Assembly (NCBI GenBank): GCA_008360975.2
Contig: CM039198.1
Location: 10,994,547 to 11,058,546, forward strand
Source: Lichenostomus cassidix
Taxonomy: Eukaryota; Chordata; Aves; Passeriformes; Meliphagidae
DNA length: 64,000 nt
Direction of reading: 5' to 3'
In this document: in pieces, positions 18,637-30,644 of the stretch
Layout of the letters: every line of letters starts with the position of its first letter
Numbering within the stretch: position 1 is the stretch's first letter
Translations under genes and position numbers: made by a program
The notes under the pieces: generated by a model
The model's database searches: none
Seen by the model: the letters and a program-made list of their open reading frames with translations, nothing else
What the model was told of the DNA's origin: nothing

Positions 18637-21212
18637 GCTAGGCTGGACCCAGACCCACCGGCCCCATGACAGCAGGATCCCAGCCTGGCTGGGGGCATTT
18701 CCAGCCATATAAATTATTGATTATTGAAGCAGCTTGGCACCAGCTGGAGCTGCTCACGAAGTTGGGGTGATGGAGAAATACTCCTTTTCCTGTTAGGTCA
18801 CTGGAAATACCCATCTGGGCAATTTTGAAATGCAATATTTTGGTTTTCCGGTGTGAAAGGGCACCGCAAAGCCAAGGTCACCCCAAGGCAGCCAAAGGGA
18901 TATCAAACCACAGAGAATCCAACCAAAGGGAGCTGTGGTGGGGGGATCAGATCAGACATTTCCATGGCCTGAAATGCTGCAGGGAAGGGGGAAGGGAAGT
19001 GTGCAGGACAGCAGATGCTTTGGCAGGGAAAAGGAAGCAGGCTTGAGCTCGAGCCCACCTCCAGAGAGAAAAGCTTTTGCAGTTCCCAGCTTGGCCCGAG
19101 CCGCCGGCACTCGCCCACTCCAGGCTCCCTCTGAGGCCACCGAGCTGTGTCCTGGGATGGGAGACCCCTCTGGACTGGAGGTGACCACCAGCACCCACCC
19201 TTCCCACCCCAGAGCTGCCTGAAGCACAGCCCTGCCTCTGCCTTTGCTTGGCCAAGGCAAACCTGCAGCTCTGGGAGAGACCAGCCGATGAACTCCAAAC
19301 AGCCTGACTGCAGCAGGGGCTGATGTACAAAAGCTCTCCCACAGAAGCTTTCCTGGCTGGTTTTGCAGCCCAGCTGCTCTGCAGAACACCAGCAGCTCCA
19401 TGGGGAAGCCCAGCTGTGTGCCCGGGGGTGATGGGTGCCTCTGTCCCTCATGGGCCACAGCTTTGGGAGCCGAGTGGGACAACCATCCCCACCCTAGAGC
19501 AGCTCAGGGGGTTCCTGTTCCCTCCTTGGGGTGACCCCATTCCCAAGCCAAAGCTCTGCAGTGTCTGTGGTTTTGCCCAGAGCTGAACACCAGGCTTTTA
19601 ATCCTCGTTTGCCATGGTTTGTATCTCTGGCCCCGAGCTCACTGCAGCCCTGGCAATAACCCTGAGCTGGAGCCTGCTCCCCACGGCAGGAAATCCACAT
19701 CATTTTCTGAGCGTTAACAGACAGCAATCCCGGCATTTCCCAGGAACCCAGATGTTTGTAAACCCATGGGCTGCTCCTGCTGATGTCAGGGAATGTGCAG
19801 GGCCCGCAGGGATATTCCTCCATCAGGAAACAATGTCTGTAAACCCACAAAAACAGGGACTCCAGGGTTGAGATGAGGCAAACAAACCCATGCCAACCAC
19901 AGAAGTGTCACCTTGCTGTAACACCCAGAGCCAGGAGCACAGCCCAACCTGGCAAGGGTGGCCCAAGGAGAGGCTGAGAGGCAGAGGGGATGTGGCCTCA
20001 GCCCTGCTTTAGTGGCTGAGGATCTTCCAGGTTCTTGTATTTGGCCCTCAGCATTTCCTGGCTGCCACGGGGGTGTTGCATTGAGGTCCTGGCACTCAGC
20101 AGGGGCATGGCTGCTGACTCCACTTGGAAAACAGATGTGTTTTCACCTGAAAGACCTGGGAACTTCCCATCACAAGCAGAGAAACAAACAAATCTTCACC
20201 AGGACAAACATTGCTTCTTTTGAAACCAGGCTGCCACTCTCTCTGATGTCCCTTTCCTCAGGAGCTCCAGTCTTCTTCACCTAAGGCCAAGCATGTTCCC
20301 TTCCTGGGAGAAAACCCTTCTTCTCGCTTGGAAAACAGCACAGCAGATCCCTTCCAGCTGCACCATTTCGGGGAGTGCAAGTGAGAGGGATTTATTTATT
20401 GCTCTTGCTGACAAGTTAACTAAACTGACACTTGGGATGTGAAATCAGGGATCTGCTGAAGCCTGGCAGTGAGGGGCTGTGGGTGAGAGCTGAGCTGGTG
20501 CCACCAGCCGGGCTCTGGGCACAGCTCCGTCACATCACACGTCCAGCCCTTCCCGGGATGCTTCCCTGCTCCCTCCGAGCAGCACGCAGGGCCTTTGGGC
20601 TGTGTGTGCCAGTGGAGGGAACACATAATTCAAGGGGGTTTCAAATGCCACTTCAGAGCCTTCCCCAGTTTTGGCAGGGGCTGTTTGTGCCCAGGGAGCA
20701 GCGCTGGGTGGGTGGGGGGCTGGAGAGCTGCAGCTCCTCACTGCTGGCTGCTGGGGCAAGCAGCCAAACTGCTGGGCCCTGGGGCATTGCTTTCTCTGGA
20801 TTTCAGTGGGTGGCACACAGCAGACCTCTCCTGACACACAGCTCATCCCAGGAGCTGCTCCTGCAGATGGCCAGACCACTGCGGGTGCAGTTTGGAGCTG
20901 GGACTGTTGCCAGAGGGGCTGGAGTACCCCGAGTGTCCTGGGGATGGGGTAACCCCATGGAACACAGAGACCAGCAGAAGTTCTGTCATGCCCCTGGTGC
21001 CTTCCTGGGTGAGGGAGAGAATTTCCTCGGCAGCAGCATGGCCATGGGCAGGTCCTTTCCCCTCTGTTTGGACAACATGGAGAGCATCCCATCTGAGAAA
21101 TAAGACTTTGGTCTCATTTTTGGCTTTAAAATTTTGCTGGGTCATCTATCACCAGTTCTAGTCCTGGATCCATTCGCTGTGTGGCTGTGGCCAGCATTGC
21201 ATGGACAGGAAA
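18637..21212. other. Intronic stretch, no gene seen
   Basis: Non-coding intron of moderate GC content. It starts with a short AT-rich patch at 18705-18730 (TAAATTATTGATTATTGAAG). Open frames here (for example 20432-21103 plus) give low-complexity Gly/Ser/Pro/Trp-rich translations without known motifs. Confidence 0.55.
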
Positions 21213-21412
21213 AATGCCCAGGAACTGTGGAACCTCAGGGATGTGGAACTGCAGGGACCATGGAACCCAAGGGATGTGGAATCCCAGGAACTGCGGAACC
21301 TCAGGAATGTGGAACTGCAGGGACCATGGAACCCAAGGGATGTGGAACCCCAGGAACTGCGGAACCCCAGGAACAGTGGAACTCCAAGGACATGGAACCC
21401 CAGGCTGTGCAG
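21213..21412. repeat. Minisatellite with 66-bp higher-order period
   Basis: About 16-18 bp sub-units of the form GGAACY-CAGGGAYGT form a 66-bp higher-order unit. The segment ATGTGGAACTGCAGGG starts at 21241 and again at 21307. The last third degrades into simple GGAACCCCAGGAA units. Both strands stay open through the array because of the repeat, giving periodic translations that should not be read as proteins. Confidence 0.92.
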
Positions 21413-24400
21413 CACTGGCTGAGGCAGTGAGCGTGAGCTTCCCCCTGCTCCACCCCAAAGATGGCATTTTCTTTGGGAGCCTTTGGAGGAGATGGAGGAC
21501 TGAGGAGCAGCAGCCCCAGGGGTGTGTTGTGTGCCACCCTCCTCACTCAGAGCTGCAGGAACTTTGCACAAGTCCCTAAGGACATGGGTTGGTTGCTTCT
21601 AGTGAGGCTTCATCAGCAGTAAGCTCTTGAAAACAGACTTTGGAGTTGCTGACACTCAGCTCACACTTTTCCTAATCCCAAAATCCTGTTCTTTCAGGCA
21701 TAGCAGCCCCAAATAAACACCATACAAACTGAAGCTCAGGGACTCTGCCTGGGTGCAAGAACTGCTGCTTTCAGAATGGCTGGAGGTGAAGAGGATGACC
21801 ATGGGCATCTGGGATGCTCAGCTGGCCTGAGACAGAGGTCCCCACCTTGTGGTGGCACTTTGGGGTGCTCTCCATGGGCTCCAGCAGTGCAGGGAATGGG
21901 GAACTGGCTGTGGTCTCCATCGCAGGGTGGCTCCATTTTACTCCAGGGCACATGGGCAAGGAGAATAGGCACAGCCCAAAGCACTTGGCCCTCCAGCCTG
22001 ATGTCATTTATTCTTCACCCATAACAATACCTGCCCCAGGAAACAGGGACAGAGAGGTTTTCCCCTGACCACAAAGGTCTTTAACTCAGCCCTATCAACC
22101 TGCAGTCCGACTCCTTGTGCAATTCTCTTTCCCTTTATAAATATGGGATACAGTCACCTTCGGAGGGGTCTTAGGCTCAGATTCAAGCCTGCAGCTCACT
22201 CTGAGCGGCCCTTTGCCCGTGGAGCTCACAACAAACCCTTTCTGAGGAGACCAGGCAGCACTGCCGCTGGCCCATGAGCCCAACATGTCCCTGTGCTTCG
22301 GCCGATTGTTGAGCCCAGCTCCTGCCCGGATCGTTTTTAACCTTCCCCAACTTCGGCTGTGGCAGAACTAAGGCTGCTCGGTGGGAAGCTGATTCCAAGC
22401 AGCGCTGCCTTGTATTTGCCTCTCCAGGTGGTAAGGGGCTGAAAAGCGCCTGTAATCCCCCTGAATGAATCCCAGAGCACAGGAACAAAGTCAGGCTCCA
22501 TTGTATTGTGTTCATCCCCTTTTAACACGGGCTGCTTCAGCCACCCAAGATAAAGCAGATGAGGATCTCCCTGTGCCAGCACCCCAAAGGAAGAGGTAGG
22601 AAAGGTTCACCAGGCTCTGCAGAGCTGCTGCTGCTCCTGCCACCCTTTTGCACTACATCAAGGAAGAAATTCTCCTGGCCCATCTCTTACCACAACTGGT
22701 GCTTTCCACCACATTTTAGGAAAAGTTCAATCTGATTTTTTTCTGCAGCCTTAGTGAGGTTCCCCTTTTAACAAGAAAAGGTCCTTTTAGGGCGCCATGG
22801 CTCTAAATGGGAGACACCTTTCAGCTGAAAGACATCAGCTCATGTCTGTGGGCTCAGCTGACCCCTGAGACATCTCTGCAATCCCAAGGTCAGCGATGAC
22901 CTTTGTGAACCAGTTCACTCAGCAGGGACTGCAAAACCTTCTCTATGCCAAGCATCACATTTATGTCTCATTTCTTCAGGTCAGCTTCAGGTTTTCTACA
23001 AAGATTGTAGACGGGAAACTCTGGGTAATCCTTGGCTGGTTGATTCAGTTTGTGGATCTGCTGCTCTGCCCCCTCCTGACCCCTGACATGAGCAGAGAGA
23101 TGGGATTGCTGCCCAGAGGCTGCACTGACACAGCTCGTAGTGGGCTGAGGCTGCAGAGGTAAAGGCAGAGCTGAGCCCCAGCCCCAGAGCTCCATTTTGG
23201 CTGCCTCATGCAAAGGTGGTGCTGAGTCTGAGGTGGCCACACTCCGAATCCAGCCCCTACTGCGTTCACCTGCTTTGCTTGTACAGAAACTCCTCAGGGT
23301 GGCAGCCAAAAGAAGCTCTGTGCCCCCTCCTTGGGGTAATCCCTGCCTGCTGCCCATGGCAGCAGCACTCACCCACCCTGGCTCATGCCGCTGCGCTCCC
23401 AGTGCTGAGCAGCCAAGCCAGGGATGCTCCACATCTCCATGTCCAACTCCTACTCATTCCCAACAGCCTGAGGTGGTGAAAATCCTGATTCAGTAAAATT
23501 GGCTCTGCGCTGGAGCTCAAATTCTGCTCAAACTCCATCCAGGGCAGTGCTGGGAATGCACCCACTGGTATCCTGAGAGCTCCCAAGCTGGGAGGGACTG
23601 GGACTGGCAGAGAGCTCAGGGCAGCTGCTGGACTCGACCCTGGCTGGGACTGCCCCGTGCTGGACTCTGTGCTGGCAGCTCAGGGGCTGGCAGGGGCTGT
23701 GCCTGATGCCAGCCCAATTCCCGACTCCAGCCTCAGGGGCTGCTCTGTGCTGCCCTTTGCACCTCTCCCCTTCCTTGCCTTCCCCACAGAGCAGCCACGG
23801 CTTTGCCTCCCTGACCCAGAGCTGCACAGGCCAAGAAGAACAAGAGCTCAGCGAGGAAGCAGCCGTGAGCTGGGCTCTGCTTGAGTGAAAACAACTGCCC
23901 TCTGCCAGTTCAAATACAACTCCCCTTGCCTTACTTATATAACACGGGAACCTTCTTGCCACAAATTCTCTTTATTCCTGGCCCAACAAAGCATTACAAG
24001 CCTTTATGTTTCTTGGCCACAGTGGCCGAGACCCTCAGAGCAAAGGTGGAGCCAGTGCTGGGTGCTCCTCACTGGTCCCTGGCTGGGCTGAGGTGAAACT
24101 CTCCACGAGGGAAGGGCTGGGTGTTTGCTAAGGGCAGGGGGAGCTGGCAGGGTGAGGGAATTTCTCCTGACGGATCTCTGCCTTGTGTCACTGCGGAGCT
24201 GGATCCAAGCACAGAAATATCAGCATGGCTCAGGCACCTTGGCACCTCCTGAGCGGGGTCTGCCTTCCATCCTGCACACCTTGGGTGGCCCCAGGCGTGT
24301 CCCTGACCCAGCCTGGGAACACCCCAGGTTCTTCCTTTCTCCGTCTGGACAGGGGTTTCCAACAGGATGGGGCAGGATAAGATTTCTGCTTTTGGTTCTC

Positions 24401-25255
24401 ACGACCCTTAAGCTGGTCCTGCATCCCAAGACCTTCATCAGAAGGCAGGTTTGGCTTGCCAGGAAAGAGGTGGAAAAGGCTTTGGGGTAAAGGTGGAGTT
24501 TCCATTGCCAAACACAGGCAGCACTGGGGAGAGGGAATGACTGAGATCCAGGGAGATCCACCTCAGTCCTGTCTGCCGGGGAGCAGTGCCTGCTGAGCCG
24601 ATGGCCAGGCAGTCCCTTCCCCTGTTATTTGGGAAGGTGTCTCATTAGCCCAAGGCTTTCCAAGAACATCAGAGCCTTGGCAGGGCCAGGCTGCAGCCTG
24701 AGGTTAACAAAACAACGCGGTGCAGACAGGCGCTCTCGAAGGAGCCCTCCGGCAGCACTCGGTGTGTGCCACGGGATCTGTGTGAGCACTGGGGTGTCCA
24801 TCCCTCACCTCCTCCAGCCATTCCAGAGGCTGAGAACAGCTCATGTCCGTGGGACAGTCCATGAGAAGCACATGGAGAGCAAATTCTGCTGCTCCTGCCG
24901 GGGAGACAGCCTTTGCCTGGCTCCTGCAGGCATTTCTCCACCACAAACGAGCGCTGGAGCCAAGAGCAACCTCTGCAGCGTCCAACGCGTCTCCTCTGGC
25001 CGCCTGGGCTGTCCCAGGGGACAGCCCGGCTGGAAATGTCATCAGTCTGTGTCACCTCTGCCTGCCTGGAAGGATTCATCAGAGTAAGGAGCTGGCTTCT
25101 AATGAGCCCTTTCATGGTGCGTTACCGGGGGCGCAAAAAAATGCACCACCACCCCCCCTCCCCCAAGAGAAACAGATTTTCCAATAAAATTTATAGAGCA
25201 TGGAAAGGGCTTCTGGCGCTGGGGTTCAGAGGTGGCTGGCCCTGTGCTTGTGGAG
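21413..25255. other. Intronic stretch, no gene seen
   Basis: Non-coding intron. A patch at 22120-22145 (TCCCTTTATAAATATGGG) resembles a TATA-like word but has no other promoter context. No recognisable exon or mobile element. Confidence 0.5.
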
Positions 25256-25259
25256 GCAC

Positions 25260-25287
25260 CACCCTCCTCCTCCTCCTCCTCCTCACA
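25260..25287. repeat. (CTC)n microsatellite
   Basis: Short perfect run of about eight CCT/CTC triplets. The minus-strand reading gives a poly-Glu stretch in a chance frame, which is not a coding signal. Confidence 0.9.
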
Positions 25288-28200
25288 GGATGAAAACAAA
25301 ACAAACAAGCAGAGAAATTCCAGGAGCAGATAAGTGAAGTCATGTCCTTCACTGGAATGGCTGAGGTGCTGTTGGTGGTGGTAGGTGACCCCTGGATGGA
25401 CAAATGGAGCCCTCTGAGGCTGCTGGGGTCTACAGGACAGGCCCACATCCATCACCATGTGCTCGGATCCTCCAGGAGCCCTGGGGACACCCCTGGATGT
25501 CAGGAAGAGACTCAGAGGCTTTCCTTGCCTTGAAGTGGAATTTAGAAACTTCATCCCAAGCTGTGCCAGCAGTGTGGGTGTGCAGGGATGCTCCTCACAG
25601 ATAGCTTGCACGAGGTGCACTCAGAGGGTGAGCAAACTGTGGCCATGGGGGAACTCACAGGCCTTAGCTCGTGCTTCAGTAGCCATGTGGGCTACCCTTG
25701 AGCCAGACACCCCAATTCCTATTCAGAGGCACAGGGGAGAAGCAGCCACCTCTGGAGTGCTGCACCTCACCCCTGGGCACATTCCAAGGGGTGCAATGAG
25801 TGCTGGTAGAGTCCTCTGCTCTAGGTGAGACACTCAACGTCCCCCTTCCAGCTCTGGGCCAGTGGCAGGAATGTCCCCTGGCTGTTGCTCACTCTGTGAG
25901 GGGACAGGGATGCCCCCGTGACAGGGCAGCCTCATGGCACAGCAGGACCCTGGCAGTCAGTGTCCCCTCATGGGTGAGGACTGGGGGACGGGGCTGGAGC
26001 CTGCAGAAGGGGGAGTGGGGTTTCCATGCCCAGCCAAGAGAACAAATTATTCTTGCACAGTCCACCCTTGCCTCCAGTCGTGAGTAATCCTTGCAACCAT
26101 GACAGCCACTTCTCCTGGCCCCAGAGAATTGTATAAATCAGAGCAGAACAAAAGTCCTTTGCTGGGAGCTGGGCATGTGCACTGCCTTTCAAAGGGGAGG
26201 CACATTTCTCTATAGATCTGCATTCTCCAGGGACTGCAACTCTGACAGCAGAGAGATTAAGCAAAACAACCCACTCAACCTTCCCTTCTCCAGCATCTCT
26301 CCCTGGGTGGAACAAACCCATCACAGGCAAAGCACGGGGCAGGGCCATAATTCACACTTGTTACTTTACTTCTTAGTTGTTTAATGGCCTATTTTTCCTC
26401 CTCTAAGTTTTCAAAGTTCTGAGTAATAATTACATCGAATACAGCCTCCTTTGGCGTTGGGGCTGGAAATCTTGGAAATAATGAGGCACAGCAAACCAAA
26501 TGTACCAATTATGGGAGTCCTGGGGGAACCTGGGGAGCTGCAGTGGGCTGGATCCAACGTTCAGTGCAGCCACTCCAGCTGCATTCCTCACTGGAGTGGG
26601 GCACGTGGACACAGCCCTCGCCCACACACCCCAGAGAAAAGCTGGACATCAACCCCACCACAGCAGGCACAGCTTTACAGTGAAAGCATTCCTGTGTCCC
26701 TGGCAGCGCCACAGGTTGCAGGTCCCCTTCGGGAAGTGCTGCTGGTGTTTGTCACTCCCAGCCCTGGGACAGGTGACGGAGAGAGTCCCAAATGCCTCCT
26801 GTGCCCTCCCAGCCCAGGGAGTGTTTGCTGGGAACTCTTCTAAGCCATCAGGGCAGCCACCTCATTCCTTTCCCACTTGTATTTGCACCAGGGGGCACCT
26901 GGCTCAGCCCCACTGACCGAGGGGCTGAAAATCACACTCATGGGGAGTTTAAACTCATCTGCTCCTCAGGGCTGTCTTGGGAAGGGGCTGTTTTCCTGTG
27001 AGCTCCCAATTACACAGCTGTTTACATGGATAAATTTTGGCTTCTGGCTTGTGCCTGATCCATGGTTTGGACACTAGGGAGGTGTGGGACTATGTCCTCT
27101 GTCACCTTCTGTGTCTCTCCACTGCTCCAAGGCTGGCAGGAGCAGATTTAGGTGCTCTGTGCTCCCCCCAGCCCTGACTTCCCTCCCATCTCATGTCCTG
27201 GCATTGGGGACCCACCCTGCTAACATCACTGCCGAGGGAGGAACACTCCTGAGGTGGCTGCTCTCTGCAGAGGGGACATGGCATGGTGGGCAAGGGACAC
27301 TCCAAAAATGTCCCTTGAGCCACCTGGGAGCCAGCCAGCACCTCCACCAGCCTCCAGGAACAGCAGCATCAGGGACAACAGCTGCCCTGGAGACAGTGGA
27401 TGAACCTAACTGCAAACCTGGCCTGGAAATGTCTTTGGAGGAAAAGGAAGTATTAAAGAGCAAAGAAGGAACAACAACCACATGTGAATATCATTAGTCA
27501 GACGAAGAAGTGCCATCCCCAAATCTGTGCCAGGAAACCTCTTCCTGTGATGTTCCTCTGCTGAAGGAATAACAGGGAATTGTGCAACTGCTGTTGCAGT
27601 CCTGCCGGGGATATCAGAGCACAGAGGCCAAGCTAGGGAGCTGAGCTGTGGCTTTTGCCAACCTTGCCTGGCTGTCAAACCTAGAGCTGATCCCACAGTG
27701 TGAGCGTCAGACAGAAATCACAGGGTGGTTGGAGGCTGTGGGAGGAAGAATTTTCATTTTTCCAAGGAAAAACATTGAAACGTAGTAGAAACAATTTTGG
27801 GTGTATTTCAGATTTAAACTATTTCATTCGGGGTTTTGAAAGCCAAGCCAAAAGTTCGGGTTTCAAACAAAAAAAGGGAAATATTCCTGTCCTGTTTTGA
27901 ATTGCTTTTCATCCGATATTCAAAAACTTCATGGAGAGGGAAGAGTTTCCTCCAAACATTCCCATCCAATCTGAGACAGTAAATTCAAAGAAGTTTGATG
28001 TTTTTAAACAGTTCCTTTATTAGCAGCGATGTAACTTCCTTCCCTACAGGGCACTACCTCCCTGCTCTGCTTGCTGTCACTCCTGGGCTCCTTTTAGGGA
28101 GCCTGGTTTGCATCTGAGCTGTGTCCAGGTGGTTCCAGGGAGGCTGAGCTCTCCCTTTCCCTGCCCATGGCTCTGGAATCACTGCAAGGGGAACATCCAA

Positions 28201-30464
28201 GCTGGCATTTGCCTGGCAGTGCTTTGTTGCCTTTCTAGTGGCTGCATCCAGTGGCTGCTTCCACAGGCAGAGGAGCCTGGCTCAGGGTCTGGGTCCCCCC
28301 AGAATTTGGGTACACACAAAGAGTGAAACCCACCCTGCTCCACAGTGTCCCCAGCCTGCAAAATGAGACTAAATATTATTTACCCTCTGCAAGCTCTGCA
28401 TGAAAAATGCTAAAATGAGGATAAATATCTGTTTTCCTTTCCTCTCCTCTGTTTAATGTAGGGAAGGTAACGCTCCTGAGCCCTGGGGATCACCTTTATT
28501 TTCTCTTTTCTGATATTTACTAAAGACTTAGAGATGGGAAGAGGCAGAAGCCTCTGGAGTGCATGGGCTGAGCTGAAAAGGTCCTGGATCCCCAGCGGGA
28601 TAGGAAGGCTTCCAACAGGAGGCACAAGCTGCTCAGCTTTGTTTCCCAATTCAAACATGGGCCCAGGCACAAAAGGAGGGGAATAATATCGCTCTCCCAG
28701 GGGCGAGCCCACGCCTCGCTGCTGCCCACAAGCATCATAATTCCCAACAAAAAAAGGATGCCAGCAAGAAAAATGATTTGGGATTAAGGGTTCCTGTGTC
28801 CCACCTGCTGGTTTGGGGTATTCTTGTGCTGAATAAACCTTCGGCTCTCCCAGACCTCGAGCACCCTGCGGCACAGCCCATCCCTTTCCGGGCCACCATT
28901 GACAAACTCTGGGATCAAAATGCCTCAGGAAAGATTCCTGGGGAGCTGATCATGAGCATAAAAGGGCAACCTGTCAATGACTTGGTGACAGCACAAATGC
29001 TGGGGCTGTGGGGCAGAGACAGCTCAGGTTTTTCTGCGAGGCAGAGCTTGGGGGGAACAGGCAGCACAATGAATGTTAATGCCTGGGCTGGCCAGTGCTG
29101 GGCAGCTCAATGCCACCCCAGGAATTCCCTGTAATCTGCCATTATATCCCTCCTTTGACACGGCTTTCCTCTGCTTAACGGCCCTCTCCGGGCTTTGCTG
29201 CCGAGGAACAAGGCTGAGCTGCCAGCCCCTTCCCAGTCCCTTCCCAATCCCAAGGTGTGTGGACAATGCTCAATTTTCTCCTATCAGCACAAACACAAAG
29301 AGGGAGTCAAGCTCCTCTTACATGTCAATAGAGAATCCGAACCTCCCCTTTTCCCCCACAGTCACTCCTTGAGGCCACAAAACCCTATGGCATCCTCTGC
29401 ATCCAAGTGTGAGGAGCGCCATGGCTTGCTCGGTGCTGCAGGAATTTACTTGGATGAGGATCCACTGGCTCCATTCCTCCCTTCCTGCATGAAGTCCCCA
29501 TGTCCCCACAGAGCCTCCTGCCCCACCAGCCTCCCCCAGGCCCGTGTCCCACTCTGAGTACCGTGGGGGATGTGGCTCCGAGGCTCAGGAAGGAGCCCAC
29601 AACTCCCCAGACAGAGACTCCTCCTGCCCCATTTCCTGCACAGCTCCTGGAGGCACTTGGAGAGCTGTGCCCTTTGCAGCTGCTGCAGCAGGAGCTGCCT
29701 GGACGACACTCTCCTCATCCTCGGCATGGTGGGAGCAGCACAAGGATCCCAGCACTGGCATTTCCCCTCGGGGCTCTGCCCTGCTCCCACTGGGATCAAT
29801 GGGATGCTTCCATTAACTCCAGAGAAGGAACTGCCACCAGCTCTTCCATCAGCTTTATCCAACATGAAACGAGCCCTTCAAATCCCGTAAATAAATAACG
29901 GCATTTTCATCTGATTATGGATGCAAGATGAGGATTTGTAACTCATTAAGAGCCACTGAGCTGTGCCCTTTGTTTACCCAGGGTGTTGTGTGGCTGCCCA
30001 GCACTTCATGGCAAACAACTGCACTGATTCCCTCAAATTTACCTGGGGAGATGTCACCTGTCCATGGGGTGACCCCACGATGAGACTACACAGAGGGGAG
30101 CCCAGATGTGTCCTTTCAGAGATCAGCCACCCTTTTACCCCTGCCCAGGACACAGGGTGTGGGGATAGAGGGATTTTATAGAATAAATCCCTCCAAGGCA
30201 GCCCAGCTTGGCCTCTCTGGAATGCTCAGGTGTTCAGGGCACCCAGCCTTGGATCCAAGGCTGGCCAGGTGAAAAGCTGGCACAGGGAGGTGTCAGGAAG
30301 GCCAGGATATAGGGATAAGCCTCTGTCTGTAGGGTTGTAGATGTGTCTGTAGGAGCTGTGGGGTCCTGCAAGGCAGAGCCACACCAAGAGATGTGGAGCA
30401 GGAAGGAACAGGGCTGAGGAAACACCTGGGAGAGGAATGGTGCTGGGATGGGAGAGACTCAAAT
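25288..30464. other. Intronic stretch, no gene seen
   Basis: Non-coding intron with AT-richer parts at 27700-28030, 28365-28530 and 29870-29960. A plus-strand frame at 28778-29134 has a protein-like middle (around 28890-29010) but no splice sites that define an exon and no known match. The remainder is featureless. Confidence 0.5.
29876..29962. promoter_or_regulatory. AT-rich island, candidate conserved element
   Basis: This block contains TAAATAAATAAC, TCTGATTATGGATGC and AACTCATTAAG, so several homeodomain-type ATTA/TAAT cores fall in about 85 bases, flanked on both sides by GC-rich DNA. Only composition and motifs support it. Confidence 0.25.
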
Positions 30465-30644
30465 GGGAGGGAAGGGAAGGGAAGGGAAGGGAAGGGAAGG
30501 GAAGGGAAGGGAAGGGAAGGGAAGGGAAGGGAAGGGAAGGGAAAGGAAGGGAAGGGAAGGGAAGGGAAGGGAAGGGAAGGGAAGGGAAGGGAAGGGAAGG
30601 GAAGGGAAGGGAAGGGAAGGGAAGGGAAGGGAAGGGAAGGGAAG
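30465..30644. repeat. (GGGAA)n microsatellite, about 36 units
   Basis: An almost pure array of GGGAA runs for 180 bases with a single interruption, GAAAGGAA at about 30541-30548. Every base on the plus strand is a purine. The sequence fits the canonical G-quadruplex pattern (G3 with 2-base loops) and a triplex-prone homopurine tract. The plus strand is the template strand for NTN1 transcription. Confidence 0.98.

Noticed and set aside
22125..22150. TTTATAAATATGGG as a TATA box
   Set aside because: No initiator, CpG content or downstream exon; TATA-like words are frequent in AT-rich patches.
28778..29134. Plus-strand 118-codon frame with a protein-like middle
   Set aside because: No splice sites frame it, no family recognised; kept only as part of the intron description.
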